DNA from: Prostheceraeus crozeri
Lineage: Eukaryota; Platyhelminthes; Polycladida; Euryleptidae
Reading direction: 5' to 3'
DNA length: 64,000 nt
Assembly: GCA_907163375.1 (NCBI GenBank)
Contig: CAJQUW010002196.1
Location: 62,001 to 126,000 of the forward strand
Both the position numbers and the translations under genes were made by a program. Every line of letters starts with the position of its first letter. Position 1 is the stretch's first letter. The notes beneath the pieces are model-generated. The model searched no databases. It saw only the letters and a program-made list of their open reading frames with translations, and was not told the DNA's origin. Shown in pieces: positions 23,196 to 36,158 of this stretch.

Positions 23196-26100
23196 TAGGC
23201 CTACAATATTTCACAAGAATTACTTGAATGCTACCATATGTAGGTTTAATCAAGCTCTTATTGACATTGATGCAATATACTTAATTAATGTATTCAAATT
23301 ATGTCTCAAAATGTAAATAATGCATCCATGAGGATCTGGACACAAGCTAAGACCTCCATGTGGCAAATTGAATGATATATGACTAAGGACATATTAAAGT
23401 TGAAAAAGTCGCGCGACTTTTTATGTGATCGCACGATTAATCACATATTTTTTCAAAAAGTCGTTTAATTGATCAATCGATTAATCGCGCTCAATCGTGG
23501 ATTCAAATCTTATAAACAATTGCACAAATTTGTCACTCATAATTTGAAAAGAAATTGTCTGATCGATTCCCCAATCAGATGAATTCAAAACATATGTCTT
23601 CAAAATTACTGAAGCTAATGACATTCAGTTTAACAAAACATAGATACCAAATACTCACACATATTCAGTTTGGATGGTTAAGTGCACGCAGTCATAAGGG
23701 TGTTTGATGGACAATTACAGAGCCAGTTAAAAGGGAAGAAATTCAAACTTATGACAGTTAATCGCGGGGATTTCGTAGTTGGTTAAAGGCGCAGCACAAC
23801 AAATCCAATTAACTAGGTCAATATCTTTTACGAGACTCTTCTTAAGCTACAATTTGCAGATGAGTGCAATTTGCCATGCATTCTTCACTTTCAAGCGAAT
23901 TACAGCTTACAACTGAAGTCTGTTTTGAACAAATCTTTTGAGCTAGAATGGAAGAGCATTTGTTTAAAAATAGTACTCCTGCAAATGCTTCGCGTGGAAG
24001 AGCACCGGTATAGTCTCACGGCCATCAAACTTATCAAATACTGCATCAGAGTCACAGAGAGCTAGATATTCCGAGACGATGACAATTATATCAGCGGGCA
24101 TAGGTATCTGAGCAAGTCAATATATTATTCATAATTATTTATCTAGTCACGATGAGAGCTCTCGTAGCTCTCAAAATTTTATTTATTTTATGGAAAGAAA
24201 TTTTAAAAATTTTGGATGAGCTTCGTTATTTAAGTGCTGACGTCTGAAGAATTAAATACTATCGTGGCTATAAATTAGAAATATTTTAATATACAGAGGG
24301 TTGACAACATCTTTATAATTTTTTCTTTATGCAGTATCACAGCCGTTTACTCTGGTAACAACATATCAAAATTTTCAAAAAATATCAAGATTAATACAAA
24401 ATTAATCAAATTTCAAACTCAGTTTTTTAGAACAACAGCAAAGAAATCAATGAATAATGAATGTCGCAATGTTAACTCTAAATGTCTAGACTACATTTTT
24501 AATTCCTATGCGGTCTATAGATGATGTTCAATCTTCAAAATAATTTACATAGGAACTTAAAATAACACAAATTATATGCTGCCTAGGCGAAATAGCTGTT
24601 TTCACTCCACCCTATGTAGATGCAAATTTATGCCGATTTGTCCAATGCAATGGATAAATCTGCGTACGTTTCTATCAATACAGCGCTCATTTTATAACTG
24701 CTTTTATGAAAACGCATAGAATTTGCGTTTTCCAGTTAAAAAGCAAGTTTACACAAGTTGTAAACTTGTTTGTTTACCTCAGCTTATTAAGCCTTGTTTG
24801 TCACAATAACCTCGAGTCTTCGGCTCTCGGCAATTATAGCAAATAATGACCTCAAATCTATGCATTATCTATTACATAAAGTATAGTCATAAAAGGAATG
24901 CTATGGTCATAGATATACGCCTAAGGTTTTCTCTCACCTTATATAAATTTGGATCAGTTTACATCTGTAGGTATACCTTAGACTGTATTAAAAGATCAAA
25001 GTGCGTAAATATCTTTTTGATAGATGCTCGGATTTCTATGCGCATTCGCAAGAGTGTTTGCCCATTGTGAAGAAAGTTTCTTTTATTGATTAATAAACAC
25101 ACAGATTTGTGACTGAACTTGCACAAATCTTTATGCACTTACATCAAAGGTAGTAGCCTACCTATGAAAACTCTCTGCTAGATAAAGGTGCACTTTCAAT
25201 CTAGTGGATTGGACAGCTATGCGCTTTCATCATGCAATAGCTGCAAAAAGTAATCGCTTACTGATGGTGAACTCGAGGATTTATGACTTAACTTGTAACT
25301 TACGAATTATGCATCAACTTGCATCTGCAGATAGCTGCAAGTGTTTCTGAGCTAGTGACTGATAAGTCTGACTGTTTGGAAAGGACATATTTCAGAAAAC
25401 GTAGCTGGCATTGGTGAGAGCCATGTAGAAGGTATATGAAGTAAGTGAGACAAAGTTGCAACACATCATTTTGATTGGCTGTTTCGATCTGGGTCTGCCT
25501 AATGTTGGTCATAATTTTTTGAAAAGACTCGTGACTTCAACTAGAAAATTCAAGGTACTCCACTAACTACAATTTTTAGCAGATCAAGGTGTAATTCTCT
25601 GTAAATTACTTGACAAATTACATTCCACGTAATATGTAGTTCACCACACCTATCCGTCAAGTTCGGTAATTAATATTGTTAATGGTAAAAGTCCATTCTA
25701 TAAAATCAAAGTCTGATCGAGTGAAGTTTATTGATTTTCCCGTATGCCGTCAGCGAGTGCTGCGAATTCAGCTATTACTCTATTATAGAATGAAATGGAA
25801 ACTGTTAAGCATATTATCTAGCGGTCCTTTAGTAAGTAACTCGTATTTAACATACATGTAGGCTATTTTATTAGCTTGCTGCATTTATCACTAATATAAC
25901 ATATTTAAAGAGTGCACTGATCATTATTTTTATCTCTAATAATTACCGTCATTGTATCCAATTTCTTTTGGCAGCAAAGGCTGCTTGCTATCAGTATCTT
26001 TATATCAATCATCACACAATTGGCGAACCACATGCCTTTAGTATAACTCAACAATAATGTATTTTATGATCAAACATCGATCGTTAGTAGGCATGGACTG

Positions 26101-27014
26101 ACGAGGGCCTGTCAAGATCAGCTTGTTCTTGTGATTTGTCGATCCAAATAATTTACTGTGGGAAATTCTTTAATTCATCATTGAACCAATATTGTGATAA
26201 TCTCAATTCACAGGCTAACTCAAATTAAAAGAAAACAATCGTTTTTAGCCAAAAGAAAATAAATATACTGTGTTGTGAATGGTCAAGGAAATTATTATTC
26301 TCGAACCACGGATACATCCAGTTTTCAGAGCTTCACAAACATGAATGAACAATGAAATAACATTGAAAATATGATCGTAGATATGACTGATTTGGAGTGT
26401 TCATTTGACAACAAATTTGGAAAAAGATTTTAAAAACATAAAGTGCAGCATCAAGTATATATAACACAATAGTAAGAGAATTGCTATATAAGATACTTAT
26501 GAAATTAGCTATCTTTTTGGCATAAAAATTATATTGAAAATTATGCCATATTGACAAGCGAATATTCAAAAAGTCACGCGTATATGTTCAATTGATTTTT
26601 CTTCCCGAATGATCATGTGTGATACAGTGCATACATAATGTACATCATGCAATGCATAATTCATTGATATTGTTTTTAATATTATTTGCCTAGAATGATT
26701 ACATACATCCTGTCAGTACATTGTAAGCCTACTTTGGCAATTATTTACACTCAAGTAATATGCAACATTCATACGAATGTGTAATTTGTCAATCGATGTG
26801 AGTGGCATAAATTTGCTAGGGAAATATCAAAATAAATAAATTAAAATAGGCCTAGTCAATAAGTAGCTGAAACTTCATGGAGCTTCACAATGTAAGCTAA
26901 ATGAGCTTTCACTGCTTTTTGCTAATACGAGTAGCTGTAGGGTTCTGTCATTTTTGGCGAATGTGCGTAAATATACGATATATAAATAAATATACATTAC
27001 ATAAAAATGCCTCG

Positions 27015-27054
27015 AAAGAGAGAGAAGAGAGGGAGAGAGAGAGAGCAGAGAGCA
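27015..27054. repeat. (GA)n microsatellite, imperfect
   Basis: A purine-only run of GAGA with a few G and C interruptions. It makes short Glu/Arg open frames on both strands that should not be read as genes. Confidence 0.9.
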
Positions 27055-29417
27055 GTACGTATGTACAGCGACATGATGCTTAAAATCTGGAGAATAGGTC
27101 GGTGTGGTCGTAATGGCAATTTTGAACATTCACAACAATGATAACTGCTTGACGAACTCTCCTTGGTTATCATCCTAAATTCCTTCAGTCAATGCTACAG
27201 GGAAGGGAAGTATTCGTGAATTTGCCCGATGTCGTCCGCTAAATCCTCATTTACATGGAAAGTTATCAATCGGCATAACTGCTTCATTCTAAGACTATTT
27301 ATCACGCGTCGAAAGAATGATTTTAGCACATTGACTTGTGAATTCTTTGATACTGCATAATTCAATTACCAATTAAATAAAACGACGGTGCATAAACGTC
27401 AGAGATGGTATTTTCTATATAGCTATTTTGAGCAGATTCTGATATATTTTATTTCATTCAGAATTTGACGAGCGTGACGATAGCTTGAAGTTAGGAATGC
27501 ATTACGGAATTCTGTGTAAACGAATAGATTTTAAGATAACTTTGGCGCCTATTGAGATGAAATTTGCAGAGGATCAGTCACGCTGCCTCTGTCAGCATTG
27601 TCAATCTAACTCTTCTAATCAACAATATCCTCAAAATTTCGATAGTTGAAGAGATATTTCCTTTATCTGGAAACAATAGAGTAATATGCTGACTTAAAAA
27701 GCTGGTGCAGTCATAATGGATGGCTCTAGGGAGAAAGTAATCTGATTTTGAATTGTCGAGTTGTCCGCTATTTATCATCCTTTTCACTGTCTGATACTTT
27801 TCGTTTGCCAATAGAGATCATGTTTCTTTGCTGAAACTACAAAGATCACACGTTCTTGCATCAGTATTATTATATACCTGTCATGTCTATCAAAACGAAC
27901 TTGCAAGCATCAAAAGTTCAGATTCATGTAAAAAGCGTCGAGCCTGTCTGTGTGTTTTGCATTGTTATGTGAATGTCAGTTGCATGCAGCCCACGGACCA
28001 TTATGTCATTTTCAAATTGAGTGTAACTTTTGCTCCCGTATCTTTAGATATCATCACAATCTGTTAATCACCTTGTGTTAAGATGAATTAATTACCTTGT
28101 GTTAGATAGATCTATTCGCATTTAATTTTTGGGCAATCATAGTGCGAATAACTTAGTTCCTCATGAATGTCATTTTCAAAATTTGACAATGGATGGGTGT
28201 GGCACTATAAAGTTTGGTTGCGATAAGGCATGACATTTCATTATTATGCTGGGCTTCATGTTGTATTTAACAGCTTTTTTTATCGAAGTAGAGCAAAAGA
28301 TTGAAAACAATCATGGAGAATACGATGTCATGATTTTCATTACCATTGCGATCAGTTTTAGATATTTTGAATTTATGATTTTATCGTTAACTTTGCATAT
28401 TCTGCTATGCGCAAACCTGTATTATAAATGCCAAAGTTCTTGCTTGCTGGTTTAGATGTGTGTCATTCACTACAGTTTTTGGACATGAAATTCTGTATAC
28501 AGGATTACTGGTCATGTAGCTTTTCGGGTCAGCGAGATGTGCTGCGACTGGGCAGGATTTTTCGGTCTCTAAGGGAGAAGTAAATTAATCATGCGTCCGC
28601 ATTGTGTTTGTAAATTATATATATGAAGATTAGATGTAGCTTTGACTTTTGTTATTTATACTCTTAAATTAACTTGTGTACTGCACCCATATCATGTATA
28701 TGAAACGGAAGGCAGTTACCTTCCAAAATGAGCATTATTGCTATACCTCGGGTAAAAACATACTTGTTAACAACTTCACAATATCTTGGAAAATCAAAAC
28801 ATCATGTATATATAAAACATGTGACTAGTATTTCTTATTTTATATATTTGAATAATCCAATGTTTCTATAACGACATAGCTTATGTTGAATAAATCTAAT
28901 TTATGCTACAATTTTTCTACTACGGTAGCTAAAAAAATTGTTAATGCACAAATATGCGTGAAATATATTTTGCACCCTCTCAGTGACAGGCACAAGAAAA
29001 TATGTGCATGTCAGGGATGTGAAGTCATCAAGTAAAAATCGCAGTTCTGTAAGTGAAATCGTCTTGATCATTTTGAGGATGATTGCAGATTATCACTAAT
29101 AATCCTTTTGAGCTGTTTATTTTCGTCTTGGCTCACACTTGAATTGCAATTTCAATTGAAGTAAAATGTGTATAAGGTTTCTTATTATTTGTAGCTCTAA
29201 CTACTGCACAGCATATCGAATATAACAGGCACCACAGAATTAGACAGGTCGTCTCTTCCTCTGCTTGACACGCACAGTGACACGCTTAAACAATTCTAAT
29301 TCTGGCTGGCACTTTCCCGATCAGTAGTATCTGGAGAGTGCCAGACTATCTCGAGTCCAGAGAATTTCAGAACTTTCGGTCTAAAATGGTCAAAAATCAG
29401 TTTCCAAATAATAACTC

Positions 29418-29475
29418 AATGACGGATTTAGTAATTAGTTTGGTAGTTATGTAATTAGTTAGTTAATTAGTTTAG
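29418..29475. repeat. TAATTAG/TTAGTTA simple repeat
   Basis: Several close copies of TAATTAGTT with spacers. It resembles a low-complexity AT repeat. Homeodomain-like TAAT cores are dense here only because of the repeat. Confidence 0.5.
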
Positions 29476-32400
29476 TACGGATGTATTTATGGTCGTATAT
29501 AGCATGAATTAATTTCGATGTGGAAGTAATTTCCTGTTCTGGTATGCTTTGGCAGTTATCATTGATGATATCAATATCATTATATCACACGAAAGGTAGA
29601 GGTTACGTTTAATCTCTTCGTCAGCCGTCAATCTTCTGTTAACGGGGATTATTATAAGCTTTTCGATTCGTTCTTTCAAAAGGTGATTTCATGATTTCGA
29701 ATATGGAAGCCTACTTGCTGAATGATCGATTGACTCCCCAACTTCTTGTGTCAATGACGCATTGTGTTCAGATGGCGATATCTAAAATTTTACAGCTTAA
29801 GAAAATAGTGGTATTGCGCTCATGTCTTTTGTTTTGAAGGCTGCAATATTCGCCTACCTATGACAAGTATAGTTCCCAATACTGACAAATCTCATTCTGC
29901 AGTAAAGTGCGTTTCTTTGCAGAAAGAGTCAAGATTGAGTTATCGGTAGTAACCAACTTGTCAAGCACCTGAAAGCCTCATAGAAAATATAGAATGATGC
30001 CACTTAATGTAATTGAAAAGCTGGCTGTATTTCTTTAAAAAGAGTTAGTGGTTGAAGTAGGTTACATTATAAAATGTAATGCGATTGATGGATGTACAGT
30101 CAATGTGTCATTAAATGTTCTATGGAAAAAACAGATTTCATGTAGGCGTAGAGACAACATGGAATATAATGGAACTGTTGTTTCACTCTACAGCTACAGG
30201 CGCAAGTAATCATGCTGTAACTGATATAGGAATAATTAAAGTTAATACTGCATGAGCAATATCATGGCAATTATTTACTAAATTTTGTCGTGATTGATTC
30301 AACACTGCAGCTAATGGACTGCGATACTTCTACTTGGATGCTTCTGCCCATTGGGAAAAGCATGAAGCCTAACACTTCAAAGTGAAGTCAGTCATCAATC
30401 ATCATCTGTAAGTACTTACCCGACGAACATTTAATGTAATCAAATTGTAGCAATTGAATTAATAATTATGATTCATTTGCTCATCTTTTCATTCCTGTCA
30501 GTTACAGCATTGAAAATGCACGGTATCAACTTTAAAGTGATAGATGAAAAACGATCAGCAATTATTTGCAATTTTTGAAAATAATTTCTTCGTTCAAAAT
30601 TGAAAATGGCAACCCTTAGGTTTTGTTCTCACGAAATATGGCAATAATATCTGAATAGATATTCACACCGTTTTACCATTCAGACACTATCAAAATTTAA
30701 TGAAGGCGTTATGTTCATTAATGCTGTCAATCACTAACATAATATCCTTTCATGGGTGTGTGACGGATCCTACTAAAACTTTGTGAATACCGTGAAACGA
30801 CTTGAATCAATCTTCCAGCAGCAGAAGATGCAAATCCACACGTTGTACTGATGCGCAGCATCATCAGTGTACAAAAAATAATAACAGCCGCATTAATTAC
30901 AAGATTAACCCATGAAGAAAATTATCAGAGGAAACCGATTTTTACGAGTAAGTAATCTAATTCACCCTGACCGGATCGATCGTGTTATGATTAAAGCTAG
31001 GATTTAAAAAGACATTGAATCTTTTATTTTGCTTTTGACATTACCAAATAATGACATTTGATATAAGACCCAAATTACGCAACTAATAACGCAACTTAAT
31101 AAATTTTGGCTTCAATAAGATGTTTCCAGCGTTGGCAAGTGTGTTTTAAGTGTTTAGATGGATTTGGATTTAGATTGGATGGGGTGAGCCTGAAAATCAT
31201 TCTCCATCTATACTTGTGAAGATGTGACAGTCAATGATTCAAAATATTATTGTTAGGAAACATCGTGATGCAGATCATGTGGTGCTGATAAAGCATAATT
31301 ATTTCATTTCATACATTATTGCTACAGTATATTATATTCTTAGAGTCAGAATCTATCATAAAGCATAGAAAGAAGCAAAGACATAGATGACATTTGATAC
31401 TGTCTCCTTCCTTTCTAATCCCATATTATCATTGTCTGAGGCTATGCTATCCTTAAATAATTTATTTAGACTGAATTCACAAAAATATATACATAGTGGG
31501 CATCATTGCAAATAGCTAAAAGATGTCAGCTGCCAAATTCATTACTTAATGTCATGTCTGTACAAGTACAAGGAATTACTGAAGATTTTGGACTAGTTCT
31601 TGTACAAGCTTGGACTAGCCCGAGCCTGCAAATTTTTAAAATCTTGGAATCTGGGTATCATGTCATTCTAGTTGAGTTAAAAGACTTTCATTAACCCGAG
31701 CATACAACCACAAGTCATCTGAACAGCATATAGCACGCACTCTAGCATCGAGTCGACCAACTACTGTTCAGAAACTGACGTCTTCAAGCGCTTTCAGTGA
31801 GAATCCAACAATACAAGCTTAACAAAACTTCATGTTACAATCGGGTCGACCGAGAAGAGGCTACACATCAAATCAAAACAATCGGAGCAAATTTTGTCCA
31901 GCCGAAGGGAACCGATTCGAATTTTTCTCTAATCACAATTTTTAATCGAATCTTCGAAGGTCCCTAGTATATTCTACAGGCCGACTGGGCAACAGTGTTT
32001 AAAGGCCAGGTCGGGCTTGAACTTGATTATTTTTCATGAGACGGGCCCGGTCTGAACCGGGCCTGAAAATTCATACCCTTTCACAAGTCTGATCTTGGTA
32101 TGCTGTCTCATTCCTATCCCATTTCACATGAGGCTAAATCCCCATTGGATTCCCATTTGCAGCAACAAGCCTGGATATTTAAAGATCACTGGTTCAGTTT
32201 AATGAGGAGTGGCGACTGTTAACTTTATCACAATGTCACATATTACAGATCGCTCTCAATAGGTTTAATCTATTAATTTTTGTTACATCAGAAATGAAGT
32301 TATCGGTATCTTCATTGGTGTTTTCCCAGGTTATTCACTCTAAAAAGTGGTTCACTTTAGTAAATAGACATACAATTTTAGTGTTGGAGCAAGCTTGTTG

Positions 32401-33349
32401 CTTTCAAGGAGTTCAGTTGACAAAAGGGTGTTATCTTCATTTCGATTCCCTTCATTATCAAAAATTGGCGATTTCCAAGATACAATTTTGAGATCAAGCT
32501 TGAAACATATAACCATTTAATAAAGAATAATTAAGTAGATTGAGTAATGTCAATGCATAGTATAAACATATGAAAATATTTTGAGCTAAAATTTATACTG
32601 TATATACATTATATGCATACTCATTATTATATTTACATGGTATGTATATATAAGCAAGTTTTTTTACTTATATGTATAATCGCTCAGTACTTTTGAGCAG
32701 CTTGAATTACAGCATCCGAACACCTTTCTCTTCCCCAACTGCTAATTTAACTGAAACCTCAGATTCAGAGCTATTTGTTCCACATCTGTCTACAATATTC
32801 AATAGGAACGTTTAGACTAAAATTCAAATGTTGCAGAATTTATGTGTTCGTGTGAATGATAACTGGACTATATTAGCTCATCAACACTTCATATGATTTT
32901 GACGACTTACATACGCAATCGCATGCTATGAATTTTCACCCAATTCTGAGGATTGTTGGTATCGGCTTACTTCGATACTTCACATCCATTTATTTTGCGT
33001 TATCTCAGGAAATCAGACTTTCGAAAATGCGACTAAAATAGACAGAGGGATGGATAAGATAACTTTCTCCTAGATCCTGTGCGATTTCGATAGAGCCGGC
33101 AGCATTGTAATGTAGCTAAAGAATCAACGCAAATAAATTGCATGAAATGATCCTTTCAATTATGGAAATTAGTGTTTTAAACATATTTAATTAAATTCGA
33201 AAATAAATATTTACTTCCCCTTACAATGTGTTGGAGTCATGACTAGTGCCCGAGAGTGCTTTCTTACATTGAAGGTTTGTCTCCTTTGGAAGTGATGTCC
33301 TTAATCTTGCACTGCATACAAAGTTTAATCGATGGAAACTGATAAATAC

Positions 33350-33427
33350 CTTAATATTTGCCGTCATGGTGGTGGCAAAAACTTCAGATTTCAATTCAAA
33401 CGCTGCTTTGTCGAGTTTGTCCATTTT
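33350..33427 (-). CDS. candidate internal exon, unknown gene
   Basis: Minus strand, 78 nt, phase 0 at both ends: KMDKLDKAAFELKSEVFA, then TTMTANIK. It is preceded by an acceptor (TATATTCACAG) and followed by GTATTT after AAG, an acceptable donor. The composition is protein-like (Lys, Asp, Glu, Ala mix). It lies downstream of a 12-nt micro-exon candidate (33549-33560) and a 64-nt exon candidate (33630-33693), with matching phases. I do not recognise the protein. The opposite strand is also open here, so strand choice rests on splice sites and residue content. Confidence 0.4.
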
Positions 33428-33548
33428 CTGTGAATATAATCAATTTGCCAATTATAACACATTAAAGGCTTCATCATGATTTGGTTTCATTGGAGATTGG
33501 AAATTTCAGTCACTCAGATTAATAATGATAAGCACGTTTTTCACTTAC

Positions 33549-33560
33549 TTGCAAGTTTCC
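33549..33560 (-). CDS. candidate 12-nt micro-exon
   Basis: GGAAACTTGCAA (G-N-L-Q) lies between a long pyrimidine-containing acceptor ending TGTGCAG and a consensus donor GTAAGTG. The phase is 0 at both ends, which fits the exon candidates on either side. The strong donor is the best evidence. Confidence 0.3.
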
Positions 33561-33629
33561 CTGCACATTTAACAAGATTAATAAGTGTAATAAATTAATT
33601 AAGTGTTCCATGAACCAGTGATCCTTAAC

Positions 33630-33693
33630 CAGAGCACCACGATGGATTCCAACTATGTCGCAAACAGCAAGTGCGCCACGCGGTACCGTATCC
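33630..33693 (-). CDS. candidate internal exon, unknown gene
   Basis: Minus strand, 64 nt: after an acceptor ending GCTACAG it reads DTVPRGALAVCDIVGIHRGA, then L, followed by a weak donor GTTAAG. It ends in phase 0, as the next candidates need. The frame stays open downstream (VKDHWFMEH), so the true 3' boundary is uncertain. The plus strand also has an open frame here (MDSNYVANSKCATRYR), so the strand is not certain. No family was recognised. Confidence 0.3.
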
Positions 33694-34418
33694 CTGTAGC
33701 GTGTAAAGATATGAACAACTACATGTACATGTGGTTTCATTAATCGAGATGCATGCCTATTATAAAAAGCAAGTAATTTATCTAATTAACTTAATTATAT
33801 AATTAGCATTAATAACTTTGAATGTCTTCCATATCATTCAGCCAGTAATTTATCTACAAACTTCATCTTATGCCGTATCTAAGCATAATAACGGGAACTA
33901 TGCTACGAAATGCAGGTCTTTCATCTAAGTTTTTTTTATTATCACTGAAGTTAGGAGATGACATAATCTGCACCTAGTATTACATGCACATATTGTCATC
34001 ACTGTAAATAATATGCAGTAATACAATGTTATTTATTTTTATATGAATTAATTCATGACAATGTAGTTTTTGATGTTGATGACATCATGAGTAGCAGTGC
34101 CCTGTTATGCACATGGTACTTCGCCTCCTCAGCAAAATGCATATTCTTCGATGATGCGTTTCAGTATAGATAACACAATGGTCATCCTACCTTGATTAAG
34201 CATTGATTTAAATAGAAACAAAAACTTTTCCGAGCAGTTGACCATCTTTAAAGAATTGAAACTAACAGCAACTTTGAAAAATGATGCATGTGTTTCTTTT
34301 CATAGGTTATTTGAAAAATGTAAGAATTGCACGAAACCCTAAAGGGTTGAATGCGCTTAATCATAAATGACAAACATCGACACACGCGCAAGATTGTCAT
34401 ATACCACATGAATTTCAG

Positions 34419-34499
34419 CAATTCAACGATTTTTTGTATAAATGGGCGGCCGAGATTAAGACCATGATCAAGAAGGACCATGCCGCGATGCGAAAATTG
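34419..34499 (+). CDS. candidate internal exon, unknown gene
   Basis: Plus strand, 81 nt, phase 0 at both ends: QFNDFLYKWAAEIKTMIKKD, then HAAMRKL. It is flanked by an acceptor CATGAATTTCAG and a good donor GTGAGA. The peptide is amphipathic and rich in Lys, Ala and Met, and reads like an alpha-helix. It lies on the opposite strand to the 33.3-33.7 kb candidates, so either two genes are present or one set is wrong. I do not recognise the family. Confidence 0.45.
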
Positions 34500-35249
34500 G
34501 TGAGAAGCGTCACCATGAACGTTCTACTGCCCATCCAAATCTCTTTGATCATCCAAAATCCTACACATTTTTGTGTTTAGGAAATGAAAAGTAACGTAAT
34601 CAGAATCATACTAGCATTCAAAATAATGTCCTCATGAAAGCCACACAATTTTATCTTTTTGAATGAATTATTTCGGAAACCATAGTATTTGGAAAATCTA
34701 TCGGCTTCAATTGACTTCCTTCATCCTTCTAGGGTGAAAAGTATTCATTCACGGTTCCATAGAAGGTTGATGGCTGTGACTAAATATACATGGCTAAGGC
34801 TCGTCTGCTAGACCCTCAAAAGTATGGAAAACTCGGCAAAAACGGAGGCGCTTCTAATTTGGAGATATTTACTTTGAGCAAATAATTTTATCACTTAACG
34901 ATATCCGACATTCTCCGCTTCATGCATGCAAGCATATCTATGGTGGTATATGTACGCCAATCGCCATATTAGAATGATCAAAATTTCTACAGCAAAGTGA
35001 TGCTACACGACCATTCTTTATAGATTACCATAGGCATGCAAAAATATTCGCTGTTCTTGCATACACATAGTGGGAAAATTAATATTTTCTCAACATTTTG
35101 TGATATTATGCCGACAGACAACTATGTTATTAACTGAACATCTGTTGCAAGTTACAAACTCAATTCAAATCAAAGTAGATCAAAATACACCTGCTAGACG
35201 CTTAGTTAATTAATTGAAAAATTATCATTTTTTCATAATTTGGCTGACG

Positions 35250-35288
35250 ATGGATCGGCAAACACGCGTTGCTGCTGCTAAGAAGGCA
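35250..35288 (+). CDS. candidate short first coding exon
   Basis: ATG in the context GACGATGG opens MDRQTRVAAAKKA, followed at once by a consensus-like donor GTGAGTG. No AG acceptor lies close upstream, which fits a first exon. It is 750 bases downstream of the plus-strand exon candidate at 34.42 kb, so it would start a separate transcript. Evidence is limited to 13 codons. Confidence 0.3.
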
Positions 35289-35370
35289 GTGAGTGATATT
35301 CAGTAGAATTGCAATCTACAAAGCCTCCAGGCATCACTCCCGAGTCTACATTGAGAGGACATGTACTTAC

Positions 35371-35409
35371 CAGCTCTTCCAACAGTTGCTCCACGTGACG
35401 AGAATAGGC
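35371..35409 (-). CDS. candidate 39-nt exon, unknown gene
   Basis: Minus strand: AYSRHVEQLLEEL, phase 0 at both ends. The acceptor region is pyrimidine-rich and ends TTTTACATGTAG, and the donor GTAAGTAC after GAGCTG is a near-perfect consensus. The peptide looks like an amphipathic helix. Note that the acceptor overlaps the repeated word TAGGCCTA, which may give the look of a splice site by chance. Confidence 0.4.
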
Positions 35410-35423
35410 CTACATGTAAAACA

Positions 35424-35748
35424 ATGAGAAAAGTGCAAAGAGTGAGAGCGCTAACTGAAATCAAATCAATAGAATCATCACGATCGGATTCCAGTGCTGC
35501 TAACTTCAGCCATCTGTATGCCATCGTTGACGAGTTCGTGTCCAATTTGCAAAGTAGATTATTCTGTCTCCGCGGACCAGGAATGGGATAAATGGGACAA
35601 GCATCCCTCATTGGGGCATGAGCAGTGTTTCGCTGAACATCATTTAATCACGCATCTGAACACAGTTATTTGTAACTCTTGTCAACCATTGCAATATGTA
35701 CCACCAATCAAAAATAAATTATATTCTTGGATTATTGATCTAAAGTGA
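35424..35748 (+). CDS. possible coding segment, unknown
   Basis: One plus frame reads MRKVQRVRALTEIKSIESSR, then SDSSAANFSHLYAIVDEFVS and NLQ to a GT. A second frame just downstream includes CPICKVDYSVSADQEWDKWD. Both are more protein-like than the flanks and G+C is higher here. The minus strand is also open for 103 codons. I cannot decide strand or boundaries; treat the interval as possible exon sequence. Confidence 0.25.
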
Positions 35749-36158
35749 TGGGACATTCAATTGAGCTTCAGATTATCGATGCAGGCCTACTACTCATTGA
35801 ATGCGTCCATTATTAAGAAAAATTAAAACCTGATGGATAGAAAAACCTTATTAGATGTTAAATTAAGACCTTATTGATATGTTGTATGAACACAGACGTA
35901 ATTGCAACACCAGTCTAATGATAATTCCATCCATATATGTATAATTAAATACTACTTCCAATTCCACTGAAATTGCCCAGTTTATCCTATATGGGACGCA
36001 TGTGTCCCACAGAGTTGCAACCGGTCCGGAATTTTCAAGACTTGACCGATCGAGCTTTTCGATAAAGTACAGTATGTAGTTATAAATAATTCTGTTGATA
36101 CACATGTATATCTAGACTAATACATGACTACTGGTACCACACCAGTTGATATTATCTA

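Larger units (their letters stand above)
23205..33340. other. unassigned AT-rich DNA
   Basis: About 10 kb with no recognisable gene or element. Exceptions listed elsewhere are a CGATTAATCG-rich patch (23.40-23.51 kb), a GA run (27.01-27.05 kb), TAATTAG repeats (29.42-29.48 kb) and a CCGGGCC patch (31.98-32.08 kb). This could be a long intron or intergenic DNA. Confidence 0.6.

Noticed and set aside
26901-27083. Glu/Arg-rich plus-strand frame
   Set aside because: It is the translation of a GA microsatellite.
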